A DNA stretch of 64,000 bases from Thermomonospora echinospora (GTDB taxonomy: Bacteria > Actinomycetota > Actinomycetes > Streptosporangiales > Streptosporangiaceae). Under the pieces are notes generated by a model. It had not been told where the DNA came from. It did no database searches and saw only the letters and a program-made list of their open reading frames with translations. A program made the translations under genes and the position numbers. Positions 32,364-42,773 of this stretch are shown piece after piece (position 1 is the stretch's first letter; every line of letters begins with the position of its first letter). Location of the stretch: positions 186,001 to 250,000 of the forward strand of contig NZ_FNVO01000003.1 of assembly GCF_900108175.1 (NCBI RefSeq). The letters are read 5' to 3'.

Positions 32364-33617
32364 TCAGGGGTAGTTCGGGTTGTTGGCGTCCGGGATCTCG
32401 ATGCTGATCGGCAGGTCCGCTCCGGACAGGACGAGCAGAACTCCCAGGCGGAGGATCTCGTCGAAGGCCCAGTAGAACTTCTGCAGGGCCCCCGGCGCCT
32501 GCTCCAGCGAGAGCAGGCCCTCGCGGACGGCGACGAAGGGCTCCCAGAGAGTCTCGAAGACCCCGTCCCACAGCGGCTCCCTGGGGATCTTCAGCCAGGT
32601 GGCGATCTCGTCACCGAGTATGTAGCGGGTGAGCGAGCCGAGAATGGGCTTGGTGATGTACCTGAGGGGACCGCCCGGGACGAGCGTGCCCATGTTGAGC
32701 AGGATGTCGGCCAGCTTGATGCCCTCGGGCGTCGGGGCCAGGATCGGGTCCAGGACCTGCTTGGCCTGGGCGTTGGCCTCGGCCCACGAGTTGGGGATGT
32801 ACTCGTCCTTGATACCGAGCATGTGCGCGCACACCTGCCACGAGTGCAGGAACGCCTCGGACTCGGCGGCGGGGATCGGCACCTTCCACTTGGCCAGGTT
32901 CTGCATGACGGTCGTGGGCAGGCTGTGCCAGGTGACCATCATGTCCGCCTGGCTGATCGGGATCTCCTCGTCGGCGACCTTCGACCAGTGCGGGGACTTG
33001 GGCAGCAGGTGGCGTACGCCCGCGTGCGCCAGTCGTGTCTTGACGCAGGTCACGACCATTTCGCCGGTGGGCTTGTAGGCGTTCGACGTCCCGATGTCGT
33101 ACCCGAGCTTGGCGGTCTTGGTGATGCGGTCCCGCATGTCCGCGCCACCCTTGGAGTAGTAGACCGCGCGCGCCTCCTTGGGGATGGCCGTGCTCATCAT
33201 CCCGCTGGCGAACCCGTAGGTCACGCCGAGGTAGAGCCCTCGCTTCTCGTTGAAGTTGACCGCGGTGGCGAGCTTGCCCTGGTCGGCCCACGACGGCAAC
33301 CGGCGGGCGCGTTCCATGAAGTCCCGCAGGTCCGCCGGCAGTCCACTGGGCAGCGGCTGACCGTTCTTGGTCCAGGTGCGCAGCAGTCGGTTGACCCTGG
33401 GGACGTCACCCCGGTCGATCAGCGCGGCGACCAGTTGGTCGGCCTCCTCGTCCCACACCCAGCGCGGGTCGGCACCCTCTCCCGTGCCTGCTACCGAGCC
33501 CGTGGGCGACCATGTCCACAGTGAGCCCGCGTGCGCGGGCGTCGCGGCGCTCAGCGCACCGACCGCGCCCAACGTTCCGCCCGCCATCAGCACGTTGCGC
33601 CTGCTGGGTTTGTCCAT
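32364..33617 (-). CDS. lcp: Latex clearing protein (rubber oxygenase), Tat-exported
   Basis: 417 residues. Tat signal SRRNVLMAGGTLGAVGALSA with cleavage near AHA-GS. DUF2236 domain with E148, R164, K167, T168 (motif RITKT) and H198 (RLAHAGVR) at the very residue numbers known for Lcp of Streptomyces K30, where H198 and K167 are heme ligands and E148 is the proposed base. Lcp cleaves cis-1,4-polyisoprene outside the cell to oligomers with aldehyde and ketone ends. ATG 33617 has GAGGAGG upstream; the longer open frame is not needed. Divergent from a TetR gene, as in known lcp-lcpR pairs. Confidence 0.9.
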   Translation of the reverse strand: MDKPSRRNVLMAGGTLGAVGALSAATPAHAGSLWTWSPTGSVAGTGEGADPRWVWDEEADQLVAALIDRGDVPRVNRLLRTWTKNGQPLPSGLPADLRDFMERARRLPSWADQGKLATAVNFNEKRGLYLGVTYGFASGMMSTAIPKEARAVYYSKGGADMRDRITKTAKLGYDIGTSNAYKPTGEMVVTCVKTRLAHAGVRHLLPKSPHWSKVADEEIPISQADMMVTWHSLPTTVMQNLAKWKVPIPAAESEAFLHSWQVCAHMLGIKDEYIPNSWAEANAQAKQVLDPILAPTPEGIKLADILLNMGTLVPGGPLRYITKPILGSLTRYILGDEIATWLKIPREPLWDGVFETLWEPFVAVREGLLSLEQAPGALQKFYWAFDEILRLGVLLVLSGADLPISIEIPDANNPNYP

Positions 33618-33646
33618 CGTTCCTCCTCGGGGGTGAGACACCGCCC

Positions 33647-33681
33647 TGATACGGTGAAACGCATGTTGCATCTGCGTATCA
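33647..33681. promoter_or_regulatory. Operator candidate between lcp and tetR
   Basis: Nested inverted repeats: TGATACG (33647-33653) with CGTATCA (33675-33681), and ACGCA (33659-33663) with TGCGT (33673-33677). It sits 30-64 bases before the lcp start in the 170-base divergent gap. Likely LcpR-type site. Confidence 0.6.
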
Positions 33682-33787
33682 TCGACGGCATGTCCAATAA
33701 CAGCACACTGTGGCGGCCGCCACAAGACCCGAACACCCCGGTGGCCGGCGGAAGGTGAGGCAGAATCAGGCGACTCAGGAGGAGACC

Positions 33788-34477
33788 ATGGAACCTGCGC
33801 TGTCCGCCCTCATGACGGCCTCGGGCACGGAGTCACTGCTCGAACGTGCATACAGCGACGCCGTCGAACAGGTCGACGACATGGACGAGACCCGCGCGCG
33901 CGTACTCGACGCGGCGTACGAGCAGTTCTGCCGGACGGGCATCCAGCGCTCCACCATGGAGGATGTGGCCCGCCGGGCCGGGGTTTCCCGGATCACCGTC
34001 TACCGGCGGTTCGCCACGAAGAACGCGTTGGTCGAACACGTGGTGCGGCGGGAGTTCCGCCGGTACTTCGACCAGTTCCTCATCGACATCGAGCAGGCCG
34101 AGACCGCCGCCGACCGGGTGGTGCTGGGCTTTGTGAGCTCGATGCGCGCCATCCGGAGCAACCCGCTGATCGGCGGCCTGATAGACACGGAACCGGACCT
34201 GCTGGTGCCCTCCATGATCAGCGACGGGGGACGTACCCTCGCCACCGTGCGGCAGTTCGTCGCGGGCCAGCTCCGCCGCGAGCAACACGCGGGCAACGTG
34301 TCGGGCGACCTGGACACCGATCTGGTGGCCGAACTGATGGTCCGGATCTCTGCCTCCTTCCTGGCGATCCCCAGCCACCTCATCGACCTCGACGACGACG
34401 AGCAACTGGCCGCGGTGGCCCGGCGGTTCCTGGTGCCCATGCTGGAACCACCGGCTCCCCCACCCGACCGCCGATAG
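33788..34477 (+). CDS. TetR family regulator, LcpR-like
   Basis: 229 residues. Helix-turn-helix: RARVLDAAYEQFCRTGIQRS, EDVARRAGVSRITVYRRFAT (about 36-85), after an unusually long N-terminal arm of 35 residues. ATG 33788 follows AGGAGGAG. In Gordonia polyisoprenivorans a TetR protein (LcpR) next to lcp represses it (established); the same layout here argues for the same job. Confidence 0.85.
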   Translation: MEPALSALMTASGTESLLERAYSDAVEQVDDMDETRARVLDAAYEQFCRTGIQRSTMEDVARRAGVSRITVYRRFATKNALVEHVVRREFRRYFDQFLIDIEQAETAADRVVLGFVSSMRAIRSNPLIGGLIDTEPDLLVPSMISDGGRTLATVRQFVAGQLRREQHAGNVSGDLDTDLVAELMVRISASFLAIPSHLIDLDDDEQLAAVARRFLVPMLEPPAPPPDRR

Positions 34478-34512
34478 CCCGTTCCCCACCCCGGCGGCAG
34501 GTGCTCCCAGCG

Positions 34513-34550
<38 letters not shown>

Positions 34551-34629
34551 GAGCACGCAGACGCGCCGGAACTCGTGCGGCACCGGGACGGCGGCGCAAC
34601 CGCCCGAGTCGTCCGACAGTCGGGCCCTG

Positions 34630-34652
34630 TACATACAGACTGCATGTATGTA
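34630..34652. promoter_or_regulatory. Operator candidate before the DinB-type isomerase gene
   Basis: Perfect arms TACATACA (34630-34637) and TGTATGTA (34645-34652) with a seven-base centre, 33 bases before the ATG at 34686. The half-site motif TACAT recurs at 35338-35342 just before TetR 35359, its probable ligand. Confidence 0.7.
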
Positions 34653-34685
34653 AATTCGTGCCGACCGCGCGAAAGGAGCACCGAG

Positions 34686-35354
34686 ATGACACCGACCGCA
34701 GAGCCGACCCGGGACCAGGTGGTGCGGGGGCTCGCTGACGAGCACGCCACCTTCGCCGCCCTGGTGGCGCCCCTCAGCGAGGAGCAGTGGCGGGCGCCGA
34801 CCCGCTGTTCGGGCTGGCAGGTGTGCGACGTCGCCGCGCACGTCGCCGCCAACGCCGTCGAGTCCGTGGACGGCACCATCGGCGGCCGCAGCCCGGACGA
34901 ACAGGCGCGGGCGCTGCGCGGCAGCACCCCCAAGGAGATCGCCGACCTGCTGAGCACCGCCTCCGGCCGGCTGCGCGGTTTCCTGGAACGGCTCGACGAC
35001 GACACCTGGCACGCCCCCAGCCCGGTCGCCGCGCGCACGATCGGCAACGGCATCCTGACGCTGTGGTACGACACGTTCGTCCACCACAACGACATCAGCG
35101 CCGCGCTCGGCCGGCCGCACGACACGACCGGGCCGGGCCTGACCGCCAGCGTGTATTGGCTGGTCCAGGAGCTGTCCCGCCTGGAACGCGGCCCACTGAC
35201 GCTCGACCTCGACGGCCTGCCGCCCCGGCGGGTCGGCACCGGCGGCCCCACGGTCACCGGCGACCCGATGCGCTTCGTGCTGGCCGCCTCCGGCCGCACC
35301 GACCCCACCGCCCTCGGCCTGGACGAGAGCGTGAACGTACATCTCCTACGATGA
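34686..35354 (+). CDS. Maleylpyruvate isomerase-family, mycothiol-dependent protein (DinB fold)
   Basis: 222 residues. N-terminal DinB-like four-helix domain with EEQWRAPTRCSGWQVCDVAA followed by HVAAN, and the later metal-ligand segment LWYDTFVHHNDI, as in the mycothiol-dependent maleylpyruvate isomerase family. These proteins bind a divalent metal by three histidines and use mycothiol for isomerisation or detoxification; the exact substrate is not evident. ATG follows AAAGGAG. Only four bases separate its stop from a TetR gene, so they are co-transcribed and probably share the palindrome at 34630. Confidence 0.75.
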   Translation: MTPTAEPTRDQVVRGLADEHATFAALVAPLSEEQWRAPTRCSGWQVCDVAAHVAANAVESVDGTIGGRSPDEQARALRGSTPKEIADLLSTASGRLRGFLERLDDDTWHAPSPVAARTIGNGILTLWYDTFVHHNDISAALGRPHDTTGPGLTASVYWLVQELSRLERGPLTLDLDGLPPRRVGTGGPTVTGDPMRFVLAASGRTDPTALGLDESVNVHLLR

Positions 35355-35358
35355 CGTC

Positions 35359-35964
35359 ATGAACCGCAAGGTGGAGCAGGGCGACGCGACGCGCGCCCAA
35401 CTCGTCGACGCGGGCGTCGCCCTCTTCACCGAGCAGGGCTTCGCCGGGACGTCCACCGCCGAGATCGTCCGCCGCGCCGGAGTCACCCGCGGCGCCCTCT
35501 ACCACCACTTCGCCGATAAGGAGCAGCTCTTCGAGGCGGTCCACGTCGAGATCCAGAAGGACATCTTCGCCCGCTGCGCCGCCGCCTCGGCCGCCGCGCC
35601 CGCCGACCCGGCCGCCCGCATCACCGCGGGCGTGCTGGCCTTCCTGGACGCCTGCATGGAGCCGCGGGTGCAGCGGATCCTGCTGCGCGAGGGCCCGTCC
35701 GTCCTCGGCTGGGAACGTTCCCTGCGCTTCGACGACCCCTACTGCGCACGCCGCCTGCTGCTGTCGGCGCTGCGCGGCGCCGCCCGGGACGGCCTGGTGC
35801 CGGACGGGCACGCCGAGCCGCTCGCCCACGCGCTGTTCGGCGCGCTGAACCAGGCGGGCAACCTCATCTCCGCCGCCGCGGACCCGGTGGCCGAGCGGGA
35901 GCGGATGGGCCGGGCGATCGCCGACCTGATCGCCGCTCTGCTGCGCGCGAACCCCGGGGCGTAG
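35359..35964 (+). CDS. TetR family regulator, co-transcribed with DinB-type isomerase
   Basis: 201 residues. TRAQLVDAGVALFTEQGFAG, then EIVRRAGVTRGALYHHFADK (about 10-55) is the TetR helix-turn-helix with the common GALYHHF recognition helix. C-terminal TetR_C domain. Directly follows the isomerase gene and presumably autoregulates the pair through 34630-34652. Confidence 0.86.
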   Translation: MNRKVEQGDATRAQLVDAGVALFTEQGFAGTSTAEIVRRAGVTRGALYHHFADKEQLFEAVHVEIQKDIFARCAAASAAAPADPAARITAGVLAFLDACMEPRVQRILLREGPSVLGWERSLRFDDPYCARRLLLSALRGAARDGLVPDGHAEPLAHALFGALNQAGNLISAAADPVAERERMGRAIADLIAALLRANPGA

Positions 35965-35993
35965 CGGCGATCGAAACGCCTAAGCTCTGATCC

Positions 35994-36527
35994 ATGGGGT
36001 CCGCTTGCCGTTGCATCATCTGCCACGACTACGGCGACCGCGACCGTCTCGGCAACTTCGAGCTGCGCACGATCGTGCACGTCAAGGAGTACGGCTGGAG
36101 CGTAGTCCTCATCGCGCCCCGTGACGGCCGGCCGGGCTGGGCGTTCACCGCCGGCCTGTGGCACACCCACCGCGTTCCCGAGCTGGCGGTCTTCGGGCTG
36201 GAGCCGTACGACATGCAGACGATCGTCAACAACCTCGGCGACCGCGCCGCCGCCGGCCTGCCCCCGGCCCCCGGCCAGGAGCGCCGGGACGCCACCGAAC
36301 GCCACCCGGTCGCCCTGCGCCCGGTCCACGCGCAGTGGTACGACCGCCTGCTGGGCGAGGCCCTGCGCTTCTACCGCCACCCGCCGCTGCCCTTCCTGCA
36401 GGTGGTGTGGCCGGACGCCGACGGCCGGTACCCGTGGCAGCCCGGCAGCGACCCGGCTCTGGCCGGCTCCCAGCCGTGTCTGTGGCTGTCGCCGGACTCC
36501 CATCCCCCCGGCGTCTGGACGCGCTGA
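35994..36527 (+). CDS. DUF4262 domain protein
   Basis: 177 residues. Contains CRCIICHDYGDRD at the N-terminus and GWSVVLIAPRDGRPGWAFTA, then GLWHTHRVPELAVFGL, the hallmark of DUF4262 (a small soluble domain of unknown function). The CxxC near the N-terminus might bind metal. No signal or membrane helix. Abuts a GNAT gene (TGA directly followed by ATG). Confidence 0.75.
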   Translation: MGSACRCIICHDYGDRDRLGNFELRTIVHVKEYGWSVVLIAPRDGRPGWAFTAGLWHTHRVPELAVFGLEPYDMQTIVNNLGDRAAAGLPPAPGQERRDATERHPVALRPVHAQWYDRLLGEALRFYRHPPLPFLQVVWPDADGRYPWQPGSDPALAGSQPCLWLSPDSHPPGVWTR

Positions 36528-37037
36528 ATGCTCGGCCCGGCGATCGACACCATCACCACCCAGCGGCTTCTGCTGGAGCCGCTCAGAGTCGAGCACGCCG
36601 AGGAGATGGTCTCCGTCCTGGACGACCCGCGCCTGCACACCCACATCGGCGGCGCGCCGCTGCCCCTCCCCGAACTGCGGGCCCGCTACCGGCATCTGGT
36701 CACCGGCCCCGCCCCCTACCACCAGCAGGCCTGGCTCAACTGGATCGTCCGCCGCCGCCGCGACGGCCGGCCCGTCGGCACCGTCCAGGCCACCGTCACC
36801 CCGGGGCCCGAAGCCGCCGTCGCCTGGGTCATCGGCATGCCCTACCAGGGCTTCGGCTTCGCCACCGAGGCCGCCCGGGCCCTCATCGGCTGGCTCCACG
36901 CCCAGGGCATCACCGTGATCCGCGCCAACATCCACCCCGACAACGCCGCCTCGGTGGCCGTGGCCCGCAAACTCGGCCTGCGCCCCACCGCCGACCACGC
37001 CGGCGACGAGGTGGTCTGGCGCCTGACCGCCGGTTGA
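36528..37037 (+). CDS. GNAT family N-acetyltransferase
   Basis: 169 residues, RimJ/RimL type. Starts with ITTQRLLLEPLRVEHAEEM; acetyl-CoA site region WVIGMPYQGFGFATEAARAL with the G-F-A variant of the Q/RxxGxG/A motif; C-terminal NIHPDNAASVAVARKLGLRP. Co-transcribed with the DUF4262 gene. Substrate unknown. Confidence 0.85.
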   Translation: MLGPAIDTITTQRLLLEPLRVEHAEEMVSVLDDPRLHTHIGGAPLPLPELRARYRHLVTGPAPYHQQAWLNWIVRRRRDGRPVGTVQATVTPGPEAAVAWVIGMPYQGFGFATEAARALIGWLHAQGITVIRANIHPDNAASVAVARKLGLRPTADHAGDEVVWRLTAG

Positions 37038-37184
37038 GGCGGTGGGGAAGGCCGGTTTTGGAGGTTTGGGCGGAAGAACCTACCGTGCGGTAAACAGGTG
37101 TGTCCACGAGTGCCGCCCGCGCGGAGGGCCGGGTAGGGAACAATCGGGGACCGTTGCCAGCACGAGCCGAGGGGCGGGGAGAGC

Positions 37185-39290
<2,106 letters not shown>

Positions 39291-39296
39291 CGGGGT

Positions 39297-39332
39297 GCCG
39301 CCGTCCCGGTGGCGTCCCACCGGGACGGCGGC
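39297..39332. terminator. Bidirectional terminator after glgX
   Basis: Perfect 16-bp stem (39297-39312 and 39317-39332) with a CGTC loop, seven bases after the glgX stop and 20 bases before the end of the converging gene. Strong stem, no T run, as is typical in this GC range. Confidence 0.8.
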
Positions 39333-39351
39333 CGTCCGCTGCGGAGAGGCG

Positions 39352-40377
39352 TCAGCAGGCGGGCAGCCTTCCGCCGCCGTAGCCGTAGGTGATCTGCGTG
39401 CCGCCGTAGTAGTACAGGTCGGAGATGCGGCGGAAGCTCAGGATCCGCGAGGTGCCGAGGTAGTCGACGTACCCGTCGCCGTACTCGGCCAGGTAGTTGT
39501 CCATCCTGCCGCGGGTGTCGGGGCCGGCGATGCCGTCGGCCGCCAGACCGTTGGCGGCCTGCCAGTTCGCCGCGGCCGAGGCGGTCTGCCCGCCGAACTG
39601 GCAGTCGATCGAGGAGTAGGCCATCTTGCCGTCGGCGTACAGCAGGTACTGGAACATCCCGGCGTAGTTGCCGCTCCAGTAGCCGCAGCCGTTGCACAGC
39701 GTCGCCTCGTCGCTCAGGTCGTTGCTGGCGACGCCCGCCCCGTCCACGATCTTGTTGCCGGTGCCCTGGACGCCGACGCCGCCGGAGCCGTCCACTCCGG
39801 GGTCCACCGGCGGCCTGGCCCCGGCCACCAGCGAGCGGACCTTCTTGGAGACCTTGGTGCCGTCCTTGGGCAGCGCCTGGGCGAGCCGCACCAGATCGCG
39901 CTGCGTCACCGGGCCGCGGACGGCGATCCGGTAGTTCACGCCGGGCCGTTCGCTCCACGACAGGGTGGTCAGGCCCGGCCCCCACTCGTCGGCGCTGGAG
40001 GTGACCAGTGCCCGGCGGGTGCCGGCGCCCGGCCGGCGCAGCGCGGGCTGGGCGGTGACCCGGGTCCCGGGCGCCGCCTGGGCGCGGGTCACCTCCCGCA
40101 TCGCGCCGACGGTGCGGGCCACGACGAACACGCGGCCGTGGCCGGTGAACGTCGCGGTGTTCAGCCTGACGCGCTGTGACTTGTGCAGCGGCGAGCCGAG
40201 CCGGCGAGCGGCCTGCTCGCGGAGCGCGTGGCCGGGCATCACCTTGGCGACGGCCCGTCCGGCCATCGTGGTGAAGTCGGGGGCCTGGGCTTGGGCCGGT
40301 CGCACCGCCAGGCCCAGCGGCAGCACCGCGGTCACCACGATGACCAGCGCATATCGCAGGGCGGACCTCACACGCAT
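39352..40377 (-). CDS. Secreted protein with peptidoglycan-binding-like domain
   Basis: 341 residues. Sec signal ALRYALVIVVTAVLPLGLAV with an AQA cleavage site. The C-terminal part has SSIDCQFGGQTASAAANWQA and NGLAADGIAGPDTRGRM, the pattern of a PGB_1-type cell-wall binding domain (Q-xx-NGL-xxDGI-G). Upstream domains unrecognised; CNGCGYWSGNY suggests a disulfide. Ends in a free Cys. ATG 40377 has GGAGGGGAG. Upstream (40378-40656) I find only a small CCTGACG/CGTCAGG hairpin at 40391-40409. Confidence 0.7.
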   Translation of the reverse strand: MRVRSALRYALVIVVTAVLPLGLAVRPAQAQAPDFTTMAGRAVAKVMPGHALREQAARRLGSPLHKSQRVRLNTATFTGHGRVFVVARTVGAMREVTRAQAAPGTRVTAQPALRRPGAGTRRALVTSSADEWGPGLTTLSWSERPGVNYRIAVRGPVTQRDLVRLAQALPKDGTKVSKKVRSLVAGARPPVDPGVDGSGGVGVQGTGNKIVDGAGVASNDLSDEATLCNGCGYWSGNYAGMFQYLLYADGKMAYSSIDCQFGGQTASAAANWQAANGLAADGIAGPDTRGRMDNYLAEYGDGYVDYLGTSRILSFRRISDLYYYGGTQITYGYGGGRLPAC

Positions 40378-40656
40378 CGTTTCTCCCCTCCCTGACGATC
40401 ACCGTCAGGTGATTCGTCGACCTTTGTCTAGAAGATCTGGGAAGAAAACTACGGACTCAAGAGGTCACTCAGACCTCAGGCGGCCAACCTGTGCCCCTTG
40501 TCACGGGCGTCCCACTCGATTAACGCATTGTGCACCACATCGCCGGGAATCCGCCTCGGGGACTTGACGCCGCCCCGGAGAGCAGGGCGGGCACCGCAGG
40601 GGAACCCGGGCCGGCCGGGATGTCCGAATCATGCCCGCCGCGGTCGGACGGCCGGA

Positions 40657-41397
40657 TCAGGCGGTGAGGCGGAGCCCGGAGACCACTTTGCGGATCTCGG
40701 CGGACGACACTCCGACTCCTCTCACGCCGACCAGCAGACCGGCCCTGGGCTCCCAGTAGACCCGCGTCTCGGCCGGGCGCCCTCGGCCCACCACCACCGG
40801 CGGTACGGTCAGCGCCCGCCCCACGGTCACCGCGTACGGCCGCAGCACCGAGCCGCGGGCCGTCTCCGTCCGCCGGACCTCGGTGAGGCCGTCCCGGCCC
40901 ACCGCCACCCTGACGGTCAGCGTCTGCCGCCTCACCCCCTGCGGCTCGTACCTGACGGTCCAGGCGCGGACGTCCGCGTCGCCGGCCGGCATGGTGACCA
41001 GCGGGACCCGCCGCCAGCCGCGCGGCACGTACCCCACGACGACCAGACGGCTCGGGTCGGGTGCGGCGGACGGGCCCGCACCGGTGCTGGGAGCCGTCAT
41101 GGTCGGCTCGCCGCCGTGGGAGACCAGCCCGGGGACGACGGCCGCCGCGCTCACCACCCCCATGCCGGACGCCAGCACCACCCCCACCAGGATGGTCGCG
41201 TGGATCCGGCTCCAGGGACGGCGGGCCCGGCTGCCATGGATCACCCGCTCGGCCATCGCGCCCGGGAACACCAGGTCCCGGGTGTCCTCGTCGATGGTCG
41301 CGCGGATCAGTTCCGCCAGCCCGTCGGCGCGGTCGGGCTCCCGCTCCCGCCGCCAGGTGAGCTCCTCCCTGCGCTCCGGGTCGTCCCAGGCGTTCAT
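40657..41397 (-). CDS. Membrane-anchored anti-sigma-like protein
   Basis: 246 residues. Soluble N-terminus (1-75), one helix (IHATILVGVVLASGMGVVSA, about 75-95), then an outer domain with no recognised family. ATG overlaps the stop of the SigE-type sigma gene (ATGA), and position and topology fit an anti-sigma factor or sigma-associated sensor. No zinc-binding anti-sigma motif (HxxxCxxC) is present, so the role is inferred from context. Confidence 0.65.
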   Translation of the reverse strand: MNAWDDPERREELTWRREREPDRADGLAELIRATIDEDTRDLVFPGAMAERVIHGSRARRPWSRIHATILVGVVLASGMGVVSAAAVVPGLVSHGGEPTMTAPSTGAGPSAAPDPSRLVVVGYVPRGWRRVPLVTMPAGDADVRAWTVRYEPQGVRRQTLTVRVAVGRDGLTEVRRTETARGSVLRPYAVTVGRALTVPPVVVGRGRPAETRVYWEPRAGLLVGVRGVGVSSAEIRKVVSGLRLTA

Positions 41398-41912
41398 CGC
41401 CTCGCCCCCTGTGCGATCTCGGTCGTGTGCAACCGGCCCCGTAGTTCCTTCAGCGCCCGGTGCGCCTGGCTCTTCACCGTGCCCACCGAGATGCCCATCA
41501 GCCGGGCGGTCTCGGCCTCGGTGCAGCCGCCCCAGTAGCGCAGCGTGATCACCATCCGCTGGCGGGGCGGCAGGCAGGCCAGCGCGCCGCGCACCGCGTC
41601 CCGGGTGAGCACCTCGTCGATGGGCGCGTAGGCCACCTGGTCGGAGTGCTCCTCGGCGGCCAGGCCGAGCACCTCCGGATGCCGGCGGCGGCCCCGCCAG
41701 CCGTCGCGGACGGCGTTGACGATGCTGCGCCGCACGTACCACTCGGGGTCACCGCGCCGGCGCACGCGGCCCCACCGCCCGTAGAGCCGTTCCAGCGCAC
41801 CCTGCACCACGTCCTCGGCCTGGTCGCGGTCGCCGGTGAGCGCCACCGCCAGGCGCAGCAGTTCCGGACCGCGGTCCTGGACGAAACGAGTGAAATCGGC
41901 GTCGTCGTTCAC
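41394..41912 (-). CDS. RNA polymerase sigma factor, SigE (ECF) family
   Basis: 172 residues. Region 2 (FTRFVQDRGPELLRLAVALT, GDRDQAEDVVQGALERLYGRW) and region 4 (ACLPPRQRMVITLRYWGGCT, then AETARLMGISVGTVKSQAHR) are both complete. This is the SigE-family ECF type of actinomycetes. GTG 41912 with GGAGGGAG is preferred over the longer frame at 41996. Divergent from the reductase gene at 41987. Confidence 0.9.
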   Translation of the reverse strand: MNDDADFTRFVQDRGPELLRLAVALTGDRDQAEDVVQGALERLYGRWGRVRRRGDPEWYVRRSIVNAVRDGWRGRRRHPEVLGLAAEEHSDQVAYAPIDEVLTRDAVRGALACLPPRQRMVITLRYWGGCTEAETARLMGISVGTVKSQAHRALKELRGRLHTTEIAQGARR

Positions 41913-41986
41913 GGCTCTCCCTCCGGCACCACCTGAAACACGTCCCGCGGGATGAGATGGTTGCCTCGATTGACTAATCTGCGGCA

Positions 41987-42703
41987 ATGCGTTCACTGCC
42001 CGCCGATCTCGCCGGCCTCCAGCAGGCGTACGCCTATCCCGCGGACGGGGTGTGGCTGCGCGCCAACATGATCGCCAGCCTCGACGGCGCCGCCTGGTTC
42101 GGCGACCGGACCGAGCGGCTGGGCTCGCCCGGCGACCGCCGGCTGTTCCTCGCCCTGCGGGGCATGGCCGATGCGGTGATCGTAGGGGCCGAGACCGTCC
42201 GGGTCGAGGGGTACGGACCGGTCAAAAGATCCGGCGAGGACTGGCAGGCGCTGCGCGGCGAGCGCCCCGCCACGCCGCCGCTGGCCATCGTCTCCCGGCG
42301 GCTGGACCTGGACCTGGACGCGCCGGTGTTCACCCAGGCCCCCGCGTACGCCCGGACGATCCTGCTGACCACCGAGACCGCCCCGGCCGACCGGCGCACG
42401 GCCGCCGAGCAGGTCGCCGAGGTGATCGTGGCGGGCCGGGACGGTATCGACTTTCCGCGGGCGGTCGAGGAGCTGGCGGCGCGCGGGCACCGGCGGCTGC
42501 TGTGCGAGGGCGGCCCGAAGATCCTCGCCCGCGCGGCCGCCGACGGGGTGCTGGACGAGCTGTGCCTGACGCTCAGCCCGATGCTGGTCGCCGGGGACGC
42601 CGCGCGCATCCTCAACGGCCCGCAGCTCCCCGAGCCCGCGCGCCTGCGGCTGGCGGGGCTGTACACCGAGGACGACTTCCTGTTCCTGCGTTACCGCAGA
42701 TAG
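41987..42703 (+). CDS. Pyrimidine/dihydrofolate reductase family protein (RibD C-terminal domain)
   Basis: 238 residues. RANMIASLDGAAWFGDRTER and DAVIVGAETVRVEGYG are the RibD_C substrate/NADPH signatures, and LLCEGGPKILARAAADGVLD is the third. Single-domain: no deaminase half, so it is a stand-alone reductase rather than RibD. Cytosolic. Physiological substrate not known for this actinobacterial group. Confidence 0.85.
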   Translation: MRSLPADLAGLQQAYAYPADGVWLRANMIASLDGAAWFGDRTERLGSPGDRRLFLALRGMADAVIVGAETVRVEGYGPVKRSGEDWQALRGERPATPPLAIVSRRLDLDLDAPVFTQAPAYARTILLTTETAPADRRTAAEQVAEVIVAGRDGIDFPRAVEELAARGHRRLLCEGGPKILARAAADGVLDELCLTLSPMLVAGDAARILNGPQLPEPARLRLAGLYTEDDFLFLRYRR

Positions 42704-42773
42704 CCGCGCGGCCGCCCGCCGGGGCGCGGCAAGCGCCGCCGGCCCGCGGCCGGGGATGGGGCAGGATGGCGGT

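Noticed and set aside
37081-37092. Operator TACCGTGCGGTA before glgX
   Set aside because: Only five-base arms and no adjacent regulator gene; mentioned in the glgX entry but not called.
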